From Oxalobacteraceae bacterium (GTDB lineage: Bacteria > Pseudomonadota > Gammaproteobacteria > Burkholderiales > Burkholderiaceae_D): DNA of 44,186 nt. Shown here one piece after another: positions 27,587 through 35,633 of this stretch. The stretch lies in the NCBI GenBank assembly GCA_947454305.1, contig CANGJE010000009.1, positions 1-44,186 on the forward strand, given 5' to 3'. The notes under the pieces are model-generated. The model was not told where the DNA came from. It ran no database searches and worked only from the letters and a program-made list of their open reading frames with translations. Position 1 is the stretch's first letter. Each line of letters starts with the position of its first letter. The position numbers and the translations under genes were made by a program.

Positions 27587-28477
27587 TTAAGATGAGATGC
27601 TTTTATGTTGAAAAATAGTCATTCGACGGTTAATTCCGTCCACGTCTTCCCAGGGAATAAAATTTCGAACGAGACGTCGTACAGCTTTGGGGATTAAATT
27701 ATTAGGGTGACTTCCTCTGAGTTGCTGCTGCCATTCAACTTTGATTAATTTCCAAAGCTTAGGCCAGTCACAACCAATAAGTACTGAGGGTTGATTGACT
27801 CTCTCGCACCAGCTTTTCTCAACAAGCACGTCAAATCCTAGACTTTTCCAGTAGTTGGTATGTCGAGGATTGACCTCGATAATTAGGTAGGGTCGGTAAC
27901 CTTGAAAATAATTGGCGCACAAGAATGTGTGGCCGATCAACGCTGCTAGTACGACTCGACTAGTACTCTCGACGAGTTCGGATGCGACCGCTAATCTGCA
28001 TACTTCGATTAGACATTTACCTTCTTGGCGTAAAACGTTTAGGTAAGCTTCATGATTTTGGTCTGTGCCGAGTTGTAGACCAGGTCTGTCTAACACGAGC
28101 GAACATGTGCCTGAGACCCGCGTACCTTCCTTTGTTAACAATGTTAATCGGCGTCCATCCACTATATTTGTCGGATTATCGATAAAGCTCGTGTCGTATC
28201 CTAGTTTTTTATACTCACTCCGTAGTAGTTCTGCGGCCAACTGTTTTAGCTTCGGGGTATCCGCGACTTGTAGGGTGACGTTCTCATCTAAGTCGAGTCG
28301 CGCCGTACGAAATTTCTTTCGTCGCTCTGAAAGATTTGACGGAAGCGTGGCAGTCGGACTAGCGCAAGCTATCGCCCCCACAAACCGTGGAAGCGATGTG
28401 GGCATCGGATGTGTGGACGGAAGAGTCGCTAAATCTGACTCATCAAGAGAGGGTGTGTGTAGTGGCGTATCAGGCAT
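27587..28477 (-). CDS. FeeM-like N-acyl amino acid synthase (GNAT fold), first gene of the triad
   Basis: A 296-residue protein. Residues 1-55 are a Ser/Thr/Pro-rich, probably disordered leader. The core (about 65-240) matches FeeM and autoinducer-synthase-like acyltransferases: LLRSEYKKLGYD (85-95), VSGTCSLVLD, the conserved EVCRLAV (158-164) and VNPRHTNYWKSLGFDVL (202-218). FeeM enzymes transfer a fatty acyl group from acyl carrier protein to an amino acid. Here the product may be the substrate of the downstream E1-like enzyme (inference). It starts with ATG at 28477 with no clear ribosome-binding site and follows the adenosyltransferase gene by 77 nt with a strong hairpin between. Confidence 0.75.
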   Translation of the reverse strand: MPDTPLHTPSLDESDLATLPSTHPMPTSLPRFVGAIACASPTATLPSNLSERRKKFRTARLDLDENVTLQVADTPKLKQLAAELLRSEYKKLGYDTSFIDNPTNIVDGRRLTLLTKEGTRVSGTCSLVLDRPGLQLGTDQNHEAYLNVLRQEGKCLIEVCRLAVASELVESTSRVVLAALIGHTFLCANYFQGYRPYLIIEVNPRHTNYWKSLGFDVLVEKSWCERVNQPSVLIGCDWPKLWKLIKVEWQQQLRGSHPNNLIPKAVRRLVRNFIPWEDVDGINRRMTIFQHKSISS

Positions 28478-28518
28478 GCATGCTGAGTAGCCATTTGGTG
28501 CAGGCAGTTCCTCGAACG

Positions 28519-28546
28519 ATGCACTAGCTCAGGTGAGCTAGTGCAT
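28519..28546. terminator. Perfect 12-bp hairpin downstream of the adenosyltransferase gene
   Basis: Arms ATGCACTAGCTC and GAGCTAGTGCAT are perfect with a 4-nt AGGT loop, 9 nt after the stop of the gene at 28555-29109 on the minus strand. No U-tract follows, so it may attenuate or protect 3' ends instead of terminating fully. It separates that gene from the triad. Confidence 0.45.
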
Positions 28547-28554
28547 AGCGCATC

Positions 28555-29109
28555 TCACACTTTATTGCGCCCTTTTTCCCACAACACATCTGAGCCACCG
28601 GCAAAACGATTAAGCACGCGCGATAGTACGAACAACAAATCAGAAAGACGATTCACGAATTGACGTGGCTGCGGATTCAATGTTTCTGCTTTACCCAGCG
28701 ACACAATCGAGCGCTCAGCGCGACGACATACAGTTCTACATATATGTGCTTGAGCTGCGGCGCGTGATCCACCGGGCAGAATAAATTCGGATAAAGGCGG
28801 CAGTGTCTCGTTGTACTTTGCGAGTAATTCATCTAAGCGCAGCACTTGCGCTTCTTGAATCATAGTGAAGCCCGGTATGCAGAGTTCGCCACCTAAATCA
28901 AACAGATCGTGTTGGATAGTGATGAGTTCTTGTCGCAGATCGTCGGGCAATGGTTCGCACAACAAAACACCCAAGTGGGAGTTGAGTTCATCCACATCGC
29001 CCATCGCCTGAACTCGAAGCGCATCCTTGTCGGTGCGGCTGCCGTCCCCCAGGCCCGTGGTGCCATCGTCACCAGTACGTGTAGCTATTTTGGAAAGTCT
29101 GTGTCCCAT
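28555..29109 (-). CDS. Cob(I)yrinic acid a,c-diamide adenosyltransferase (PduO type)
   Basis: Transfers the 5'-deoxyadenosyl group of ATP to cob(I)alamin to make coenzyme B12. The 184-residue four-helix protein begins MGHRLSKIATRTGDDGTTGLGDG, the P-loop-like ATP motif of this family, and has GDVDELNSHLG, FILPGGS, and the helix RAERSIVSL followed by FVNRLSDLLFVLSR. I chose ATG at 29109 because the family motif follows directly; the frame is open to 29202 but that extension is unlike the family. No other cobalamin genes are in the window. It is divergent from the FAD oxidase gene. Confidence 0.92.
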   Translation of the reverse strand: MGHRLSKIATRTGDDGTTGLGDGSRTDKDALRVQAMGDVDELNSHLGVLLCEPLPDDLRQELITIQHDLFDLGGELCIPGFTMIQEAQVLRLDELLAKYNETLPPLSEFILPGGSRAAAQAHICRTVCRRAERSIVSLGKAETLNPQPRQFVNRLSDLLFVLSRVLNRFAGGSDVLWEKGRNKV

Positions 29110-29251
29110 GTCAGTAACATTTGATAACTCAATCGCGGGAGCATACGGGAAATCCCGCATAAATGCTGAATAAACGAACTCGTTGGGAGTACAGTGACTC
29201 AACCTGAGTGATGTCCCGAGGGTACAATACTCGACCTTCCGGAGAAGTTAT

Positions 29252-30661
29252 ATGAATCATCCTGCCCCACCCACTGCGCTTAGGCGCGCAATGCCGCCCG
29301 AGCTGTTGAGCTCGCTGCGCGAATACTTTGGCGATCGACTATCTACAACCCAAGCGATGCGTGAGCATCATGGTCGTGATGAGTCATCATACGATCCTAT
29401 GCTGCCCGACGCTGTGGTGTTCGCGCATTCCAGTGCCGAAGTCGCTAAAGCAGTCGCGCTGTGCAATCACTATCATTTTCCCGTCATCGCGTACGGTACG
29501 GGTACGTCGCTTGAAGGTCATATTCTGGCGCTGCAAGGTGGTTTATCGATCGATGTGTCACAGATGAATCAAGTCGTTGCGCTGAACGCTGAAGATCTGA
29601 CGATCACTGTGCAACCTGGAGTCACACGTAAGCAACTAAATTTAGAGATTAAAGATACGGGATTATTTTTTCCGATTGACCCCGGTGCAGATGCCTCAAT
29701 AGGCGGTATGGCTGCAACGCGTGCTTCGGGTACGAATGCTGTGCGTTACGGCACCATGCGCGAGAATGTTCTGGGTCTAACCGTCGTTACCGCACAAGGC
29801 AAAATTATCAAGACTGGCACACGCGCAAAAAAATCATCGGCCGGTTACGACTTGACGCGTTTGTTTGTCGGTAGTGAAGGAACGCTGGGCATCATTACTG
29901 AAATCACGCTCAAGATTTATCCTCAACCTGAAGCGATCTCCGCTGCGGTGTGTTCATTTACTACCATTGCGGATGCGGTTGATACTGTGATCCAGGCAAT
30001 TCAAATTGGCGTGCCATTAGCGCGCGTTGAATTCGTTGATGAGAACGGTGTACGTGCGTTGAATCGCCACGATAAATTAACGCTGCCAGAAAAACCTTTG
30101 TTGCTATTTGAATTTCACGGCAGTGAGCAAGGCGTCAAAGAACAAGCAGAATTAGTGCAGCAAATCGCTGATGAGCATGGGGCGATTGGTTTTGAATGGG
30201 CTACGCGTCCGGAAGATCGCTCACGACTTTGGCAAGCGCGTCACAATGCTTATTTCGCTTTACTGCAATTGCGTCCTGGCTCGCGCGCTATTTCGACGGA
30301 TTGCTGTGTTCCTATTTCGCGCTTAACGGAATGTCTGCTTGAAACCAAAGCGGATTGCGATCGCGAGAACCTGATCTATGGCATCGTCGGTCATGTGGGC
30401 GATGGTAATTTCCATGTGCAGATGTTGGTTGATCCAACCGATCCTACCGATGTCGCGCGTGCTGAGTCAGTTAACGAGCGCATGGTTCATCGCGCTATTG
30501 CGATGGATGGTACGTGCACAGGTGAACATGGTATCGGATTGCATAAGCTAGATTTTCTGGTTCATGAAGCCGGTGAAGAAGCCGTTGATCTGATGCGTAC
30601 GATCAAACACGCGCTAGATCCCAACAATATTTTTAATCCGGGCAAAGTCATCCGCTGGTGA
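29252..30661 (+). CDS. FAD-linked D-lactate/glycolate dehydrogenase (LDHD/GlcD type)
   Basis: A 469-residue flavoprotein of the 2-hydroxyacid dehydrogenase group. The N-terminal FAD domain has PVIAYGTGTSLEGH, PGADASIGGMAATRASG and FVGSEGTLGIITE. The C-terminal domain has the metal- and substrate-binding VGHVGDGNFHVQM and GTCTGEHGIGLHK. The pattern fits D-lactate dehydrogenase (cytochrome). Similarity to GlcD (31791-33278) is clear, but this is a separate single-subunit enzyme. GGAGAAG (29241-29247) precedes the ATG, and a TACAAT at 29223-29228 could be its -10. A LysR gene follows in 39 nt. Confidence 0.85.
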   Translation: MNHPAPPTALRRAMPPELLSSLREYFGDRLSTTQAMREHHGRDESSYDPMLPDAVVFAHSSAEVAKAVALCNHYHFPVIAYGTGTSLEGHILALQGGLSIDVSQMNQVVALNAEDLTITVQPGVTRKQLNLEIKDTGLFFPIDPGADASIGGMAATRASGTNAVRYGTMRENVLGLTVVTAQGKIIKTGTRAKKSSAGYDLTRLFVGSEGTLGIITEITLKIYPQPEAISAAVCSFTTIADAVDTVIQAIQIGVPLARVEFVDENGVRALNRHDKLTLPEKPLLLFEFHGSEQGVKEQAELVQQIADEHGAIGFEWATRPEDRSRLWQARHNAYFALLQLRPGSRAISTDCCVPISRLTECLLETKADCDRENLIYGIVGHVGDGNFHVQMLVDPTDPTDVARAESVNERMVHRAIAMDGTCTGEHGIGLHKLDFLVHEAGEEAVDLMRTIKHALDPNNIFNPGKVIRW

Positions 30662-30700
30662 TGTACTCGGATCGCTACAGTACTCATTTGTAACTCATCT

Positions 30701-31588
30701 ATGGCAACACGAATTCCTCCAGTTCACGCCCTTTCCGCTTTTGAAGCAGCGGCGCGACATGGTTCTTTTGCATTGGCTGCAGAAGAGTTGTGTATTACCC
30801 CTTCTGCGTTATCGCATCGAATTCGACTGCTGGAAGAATTTGTGGGTGAGCGTTTATTTTTACGCGATGGTCGTAATGTCGGTTTGTCGGAATTCGGTCG
30901 GCGTTATCTGGATGTTGTGCGTTTGGCTTTGCGTGCCTTAACTGATTTTCCTATGCCGCGCCGTGCAGCCTCCGCTCAGCCGCGCGTCAAACTCACATTG
31001 CCCCCCACCTTTGCGCGCTACTTGCTCGTACCTCGCTTGGCATCCTTTGTAGAGCAGCATCCCGATATTGCGGTGGAAATTTATCTATCGGTTCCGCTCT
31101 ACGATTTGGCGCTCGCAGAGAGCGACCTTGAAGTACGTTTTGGGCCTGGCAAATATCCGAATCTGCAATGCGAAAAATTATTTTCAGAGCCAACTTTTGC
31201 AGTTGCCAGTCCTGAGTACTTGAAAAAAGTCGAACCTATTACGACGCCTGAAGATTTGCAGAACGTCACTTTACTTCGTTCAGCGCTCGAACCTTGGCAG
31301 CCTTGGTTTGAGGCAGCCGGTCTGGATTGGCCTGAGCCGTCTACTGGTTTGCGGGTTGATGATCTAGGCTTGTTACTTGAAATGGTAAAGCACGGTCATG
31401 GTGTGGGTTTATCGCGTGAACATTTTGCGCGCGAGATGCTTGCGCGCGGTGAAATTGTTCGCTTGTTTGATATGAAAACAGCGACACCTCCCCATGCCTA
31501 TTACCTAGTGTATGAAAAACAAGTGACCGAGCGTCCCGAAGTCGTCACTTTTTTGCAATGGATGCAAGAAACCTTCCGAAATCCCTGA
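30701..31588 (+). CDS. LysR-family transcriptional regulator (GcvA-like)
   Basis: A 295-residue regulator. The N-terminal winged helix (about 1-65) reads IPPVHALSAFEAAARHGSF, then AAEELCITPSALSHRIRLLEE, typical of the GcvA/AmpR subgroup. The C-terminal substrate-binding domain has VKLTLPPTFARYLLVPRL and DDLGLLLEMVKHGHGVGLSR. It lies between the LDHD-type gene and glcDEF, all on the plus strand, so control of lactate or glycolate oxidation is a reasonable inference. Confidence 0.88.
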   Translation: MATRIPPVHALSAFEAAARHGSFALAAEELCITPSALSHRIRLLEEFVGERLFLRDGRNVGLSEFGRRYLDVVRLALRALTDFPMPRRAASAQPRVKLTLPPTFARYLLVPRLASFVEQHPDIAVEIYLSVPLYDLALAESDLEVRFGPGKYPNLQCEKLFSEPTFAVASPEYLKKVEPITTPEDLQNVTLLRSALEPWQPWFEAAGLDWPEPSTGLRVDDLGLLLEMVKHGHGVGLSREHFAREMLARGEIVRLFDMKTATPPHAYYLVYEKQVTERPEVVTFLQWMQETFRNP

Positions 31589-31790
31589 TTTATCGTGAGC
31601 GATTCAGAAGATTTATTGCCGATTTAAGCAATCCAGTTCAAGCAGTAAAAACTTTCATCAGTTCCTCTCAAGCTTTTCAGCGGAAATCCTGTCAAATCCC
31701 GGGTTTCATCAGCCCGCTTTCGTTACACTAGCGTCATAGCTATCACGCGCCGCTGTTAGCACGTGCCTTCGTGTGTCCACAGGATGTTTT

Positions 31791-33278
31791 ATGAACGCTC
31801 CCACTGAACTCGCTTTTTCTTTATCGCGCCAACGCGAAGTCGTATCCGCATTACGTGCGGTGCTGCCTGAGGCATCCGTATTGTTTAATGAAGAAGATAC
31901 GCGCCCTTATGAGTGCGATGGCCTATCTGCTTATCGTCAACTACCCATGGTGGTGGTGTTGCCCGAAAATGAAGCTCAAGTCGTCGCTGTGTTGAAAGTG
32001 TGTAACCGTTTAAAAGTACAAATCGTTCCGCGCGGCGCGGGCACGGGTTTATCGGGTGGCGCGACGCCGATTGCTGATGGTGTGGTGCTATCAACGGCTC
32101 GACTCAATCGTATCGTTAAGGTTGATGCGTATGCGCGTACTGCGGTAGTGCAGCCCGGTGTGCGTAATCTGGCGATCTCCGAAGCAGTAAGCGTGCACGG
32201 CTTGTACTACGCGCCAGATCCTTCATCGCAAATCGCTTGCTCTATCGGTGGCAATGTCGCTGAAAATTCTGGCGGTGTGCATTGCTTGAAATACGGACTC
32301 ACCGTGCATAATGTGCTGCGCGTTCGCATGGTAACGATAGAAGGCGATGTCGTTGAACTAGGTAATGAAGCGCTCGATGCCCCCGGCCTTGATTTGCTCG
32401 CTGTGTTTATCGGTTCTGAAGGCATGCTTGGTGTGGTTACTGAAGTAACCGTCAAGCTGGTGCCTAAGCCACGGGCAGCACGAGTCATCATGGCTTCATT
32501 TGATGATGTGGTTAAAGGCGGTAATGCGGTGGCGAATGTTATTGCAGCCGGCATTATCCCTGCTGGCTTAGAGATGATGGATAAAACTAGCTCGCGTATG
32601 GTTGAGCCGTTTGTGAAAGCCGGTTATGACACCGACGCGGAAGCGATTCTTTTGTGTGAGTCTGATGGCACGCCGGAAGAAGTTGAAGAAGAAATCGCTC
32701 ACATGACTGAGGTGTTGAAATCGTCGGGTGCTACCGCGATTGCCGTGTCGCGTGATGAAGCTGAGCGTATGCGGTTTTGGTCCGGTCGTAAAAATGCTTT
32801 TCCTGCCGCGGGACGTATTTCGCCTGACTATTACTGCATGGATGGCACCATACCGCGCAAGCATTTAGCCAAAGTATTGTTAGGCATCGCCGATATGGAA
32901 AAAGTATATGGCTTACGCTGTGCGAACGTATTTCATGCAGGCGATGGCAATCTTCATCCGTTAATTCTTTTTGATGCCAATATGCCGGGCGAATTTGATC
33001 GCGCTGAAAAATTTGGCGCAGCGATTCTAGAACTGTGTGTTGAAGTCGGTGGCACGATTACCGGTGAACATGGTGTGGGCATAGAAAAAATTAATTCTAT
33101 GTGCGTGCAATTTGCCCCCGAAGAACGTGAAGCGTTTTTTGGTGTAAAGCGTTCCTTTGATACTGCGTTTTTATTGAACCCCGACAAAGCGATTCCCACA
33201 CTGCATCGCTGTGCTGAGTACGGCAAGATGCATGTACGTTCAGGTCAGATGAAATTTTCTGACTTGCCGCGATTCTGA
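31791..33278 (+). CDS. glcD: Glycolate oxidase subunit GlcD
   Basis: The FAD-binding catalytic subunit of the membrane-associated glycolate oxidase, which oxidises glycolate to glyoxylate. The 495-residue product has VPRGAGTGLSGGATPI, DPSSQIACSIGGNVAENSGG, IGSEGMLGVVTEV, the FHAGDGNLHP metal site and GEHGVGIEK. I chose ATG at 31791, with AGGAT at 31781-31785 upstream; an in-frame TTG at 31773 is less likely. The 200 nt upstream hold no gene and only a weak TACACT that could be a -10. glcE follows after 18 nt. Confidence 0.95.
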   Translation: MNAPTELAFSLSRQREVVSALRAVLPEASVLFNEEDTRPYECDGLSAYRQLPMVVVLPENEAQVVAVLKVCNRLKVQIVPRGAGTGLSGGATPIADGVVLSTARLNRIVKVDAYARTAVVQPGVRNLAISEAVSVHGLYYAPDPSSQIACSIGGNVAENSGGVHCLKYGLTVHNVLRVRMVTIEGDVVELGNEALDAPGLDLLAVFIGSEGMLGVVTEVTVKLVPKPRAARVIMASFDDVVKGGNAVANVIAAGIIPAGLEMMDKTSSRMVEPFVKAGYDTDAEAILLCESDGTPEEVEEEIAHMTEVLKSSGATAIAVSRDEAERMRFWSGRKNAFPAAGRISPDYYCMDGTIPRKHLAKVLLGIADMEKVYGLRCANVFHAGDGNLHPLILFDANMPGEFDRAEKFGAAILELCVEVGGTITGEHGVGIEKINSMCVQFAPEEREAFFGVKRSFDTAFLLNPDKAIPTLHRCAEYGKMHVRSGQMKFSDLPRF

Positions 33279-33296
33279 TTGTCTAAGAAATAAAAA

Positions 33297-34358
33297 ATGA
33301 ATCAGACACTACAGGCCTTTAAAGAGCAGATTATTTCTGCCAGTGCTGCTAAAACTCCTTTGCGTATTCGCGGTAACGGCACCAAGGATTGGTATGGACA
33401 ATCCTTTGAGGGCGAGTTAATCGATACACGCGCCTACAGTGGGATTGTTTCGTATGATCCGACCGAATTAGTCATCACAGCACGCGCTGGTACGACCTTG
33501 CGTGAAATCGGCAAAGCGCTCTCTGAACAAAAACAGATGTTGGCGTTCGAGCCTATGCGCTTTGATGGCATGGCGACCTTGGGTGGCATTGTGGCGGCTG
33601 GTTTATCGGGGCCACGCAGGCAAGCAGTAGGTTCAGTCAGAGACTTTGTACTGGGCACCGTGTTAATGGATGGTCGCGGTGATGTACTGAATTTCGGTGG
33701 TCAAGTCATGAAGAATGTCGCGGGCTACGATGTGTCGCGCTTGTTGACCGGATCGTTAGGCACGCTAGGTTTGTTGTTAGAAGTTTCTATCAAAGTGCTG
33801 CCGCGTCCTACGGCGCAACACACGCTGCAATTCGCACTGTCAGAAACAGAAGCGCTCAAACAATTAAATGCATGGGGTGGGCAGCCTTTACCCATATCAG
33901 GTTCGTGCTGGCATCAAGGGCGATTGACTGTGCGGTTGTCGGGAGCTCGCGCTGCCGTCGACGCCGCTATCACCAGCATGGGTGGCGAGACAGTGAGTGA
34001 AGCAGAATCGTTTTGGGATGCAGTGCGCGAACAAACTCATGATTTTTTCAATGACACTTCTCGCGGATTGTGGCGCTTGTCGTTGCCTACCGTGGCACCC
34101 GCATTAACGCTAGCAGGTGAACAGTTAATTGAATGGGGTGGTGCACAACGTTGGTTAAAGACTGATGCAGATGCTACCGCTATACGTGCTGCCGCAGAAA
34201 AAGCCGGCGGCCATGCGACCTTGTTTAAAGGCGGGGATAAATCGGTGGGAGTGTTTCATCCATTGCAGCCTGCCGTCGCGCGCATTCATCACAACTTAAA
34301 AAACACCTTTGATCCGGCCTGTATATTTAATCCTGGCCGCATGTATACGGATTTCTGA
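33297..34358 (+). CDS. glcE: Glycolate oxidase subunit GlcE
   Basis: The second FAD-binding subunit of glycolate oxidase, 353 residues. It has the short FAD domain (LRIRGNGTKDWYG, MATLGGIVAAGLSGPRR, NVAGYDVSRLLTGSLGTLG) and ends DPACIFNPGRMY, as expected for GlcE. It lacks the GDGNLH metal site of GlcD, as is normal for this subunit. It sits 18 nt after glcD and 9 nt before glcF, in one operon. Confidence 0.95.
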   Translation: MNQTLQAFKEQIISASAAKTPLRIRGNGTKDWYGQSFEGELIDTRAYSGIVSYDPTELVITARAGTTLREIGKALSEQKQMLAFEPMRFDGMATLGGIVAAGLSGPRRQAVGSVRDFVLGTVLMDGRGDVLNFGGQVMKNVAGYDVSRLLTGSLGTLGLLLEVSIKVLPRPTAQHTLQFALSETEALKQLNAWGGQPLPISGSCWHQGRLTVRLSGARAAVDAAITSMGGETVSEAESFWDAVREQTHDFFNDTSRGLWRLSLPTVAPALTLAGEQLIEWGGAQRWLKTDADATAIRAAAEKAGGHATLFKGGDKSVGVFHPLQPAVARIHHNLKNTFDPACIFNPGRMYTDF

Positions 34359-34367
34359 GCATAAAAA

Positions 34368-35591
34368 ATGCAAACCAATCTCGCTGATTTCATTAAGAAC
34401 TCGCCCGAAGGACAAGAGGCTGATGCCATTCTGCGCAGCTGTGTGCATTGCGGCTTTTGTACGGCGACTTGCCCCACCTATCAATTGTTGGGGGATGAAC
34501 TCGATGGCCCACGTGGCCGTATCTATTTAATTAAACAAATTTTAGAAGGCAAACCAGCCACTGCCAAAACGCAGCTTCATTTGGACCGTTGCCTCACGTG
34601 TCGTAATTGCGAGAGCACCTGTCCCTCGGGCGTTAATTATGGCCGGCTGGTTGATATCGGCCGCGAGATCGTAGAAAAACAAGTGGAGCGTCCATTCGCT
34701 ACGCAATTGGTTCGCACGGTATTGAAAGAAACCTTGCCACGTAAATGGCTGTTTACCCCGGCGATGAAAACGGGTCAATTTTTTCGACCGCTATTACCTA
34801 AGGCATTAAAAAATAAAGTACCTGTCGCACATCCTGCTGGTCGCTGGCCTACGCGTACGCATGCACGCACCATGCTGCTGCTTGATGGCTGTGTGCAGCC
34901 CGCTATGTCACCTAACATTAATGCAGCGACTGCGCGTGTGTTGGATACGTTGGGTGTGCAATTAATCGTGGCACCTAAGGCGGGTTGTTGTGGCGCTATT
35001 CGCTATCACTTGAATGATCAGGCAAATAGTCTGGACGACATGCGCCGAAATATAGATGCCTGGTGGCCGTATGTGCAAGCCGGTGCAGAAGCCATAGTGA
35101 TGACTGCCTCAGGTTGTGGCGCAATGGTAAAAGAGTATGGTCATTTACTGGCCAATGATCCGCACTATGCAGCGCGTGCGCAGCGCATTACAGAATTAAC
35201 TAAAGACCTTTCTGAAATCTTGCCAGCGTTTCAGCAAGAACTCGCTAAAAAAGTACAGATAAAAAAACGTGTCGCGTATCACCCGCCATGCACCTTGCAG
35301 CATGGTCAGCAAATTCGCGGCAAGGTGGAAGAGGTATTACGTGCAGTTGGTGTAGATGTGACTTTGTGTGCCGACAGTTATTTGTGTTGTGGCTCGGCCG
35401 GTACGTACTCGGTGCTGCAGCCTGAGTTGTCGTATCAACTGCGCGATAACAAACTAAAAAATCTTCAGGCGACTCAATCAGAAATGATCGTGTCGGCCAA
35501 CATCGGTTGCCTGACGCATTTGCAATCAGGCACCGAGTCGCCGGTGAGGCATTGGATAGAATTGATCGATGCAGCGATGAGCTTACGTTAA
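34368..35591 (+). CDS. glcF: Glycolate oxidase iron-sulfur subunit GlcF
   Basis: The electron-transfer subunit passing electrons from GlcDE toward the respiratory chain. The 407-residue protein has two 4Fe-4S ferredoxin motifs, CVHCGFCTATCP (C25, C28, C31, C35) and CLTCRNCESTCP (C75, C78, C81, C85). Two CCG-type domains follow (AGCCGAIRYH and the late CCGSAGTYS). It is the last gene of glcDEF and ends 42 nt from the convergent membrane-effector gene, with no clear terminator between. Confidence 0.96.
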   Translation: MQTNLADFIKNSPEGQEADAILRSCVHCGFCTATCPTYQLLGDELDGPRGRIYLIKQILEGKPATAKTQLHLDRCLTCRNCESTCPSGVNYGRLVDIGREIVEKQVERPFATQLVRTVLKETLPRKWLFTPAMKTGQFFRPLLPKALKNKVPVAHPAGRWPTRTHARTMLLLDGCVQPAMSPNINAATARVLDTLGVQLIVAPKAGCCGAIRYHLNDQANSLDDMRRNIDAWWPYVQAGAEAIVMTASGCGAMVKEYGHLLANDPHYAARAQRITELTKDLSEILPAFQQELAKKVQIKKRVAYHPPCTLQHGQQIRGKVEEVLRAVGVDVTLCADSYLCCGSAGTYSVLQPELSYQLRDNKLKNLQATQSEMIVSANIGCLTHLQSGTESPVRHWIELIDAAMSLR

Positions 35592-35633
35592 ATCACGATT
35601 GTCAGCTATCGCAACGAAGAACAGCGGTTGGTA

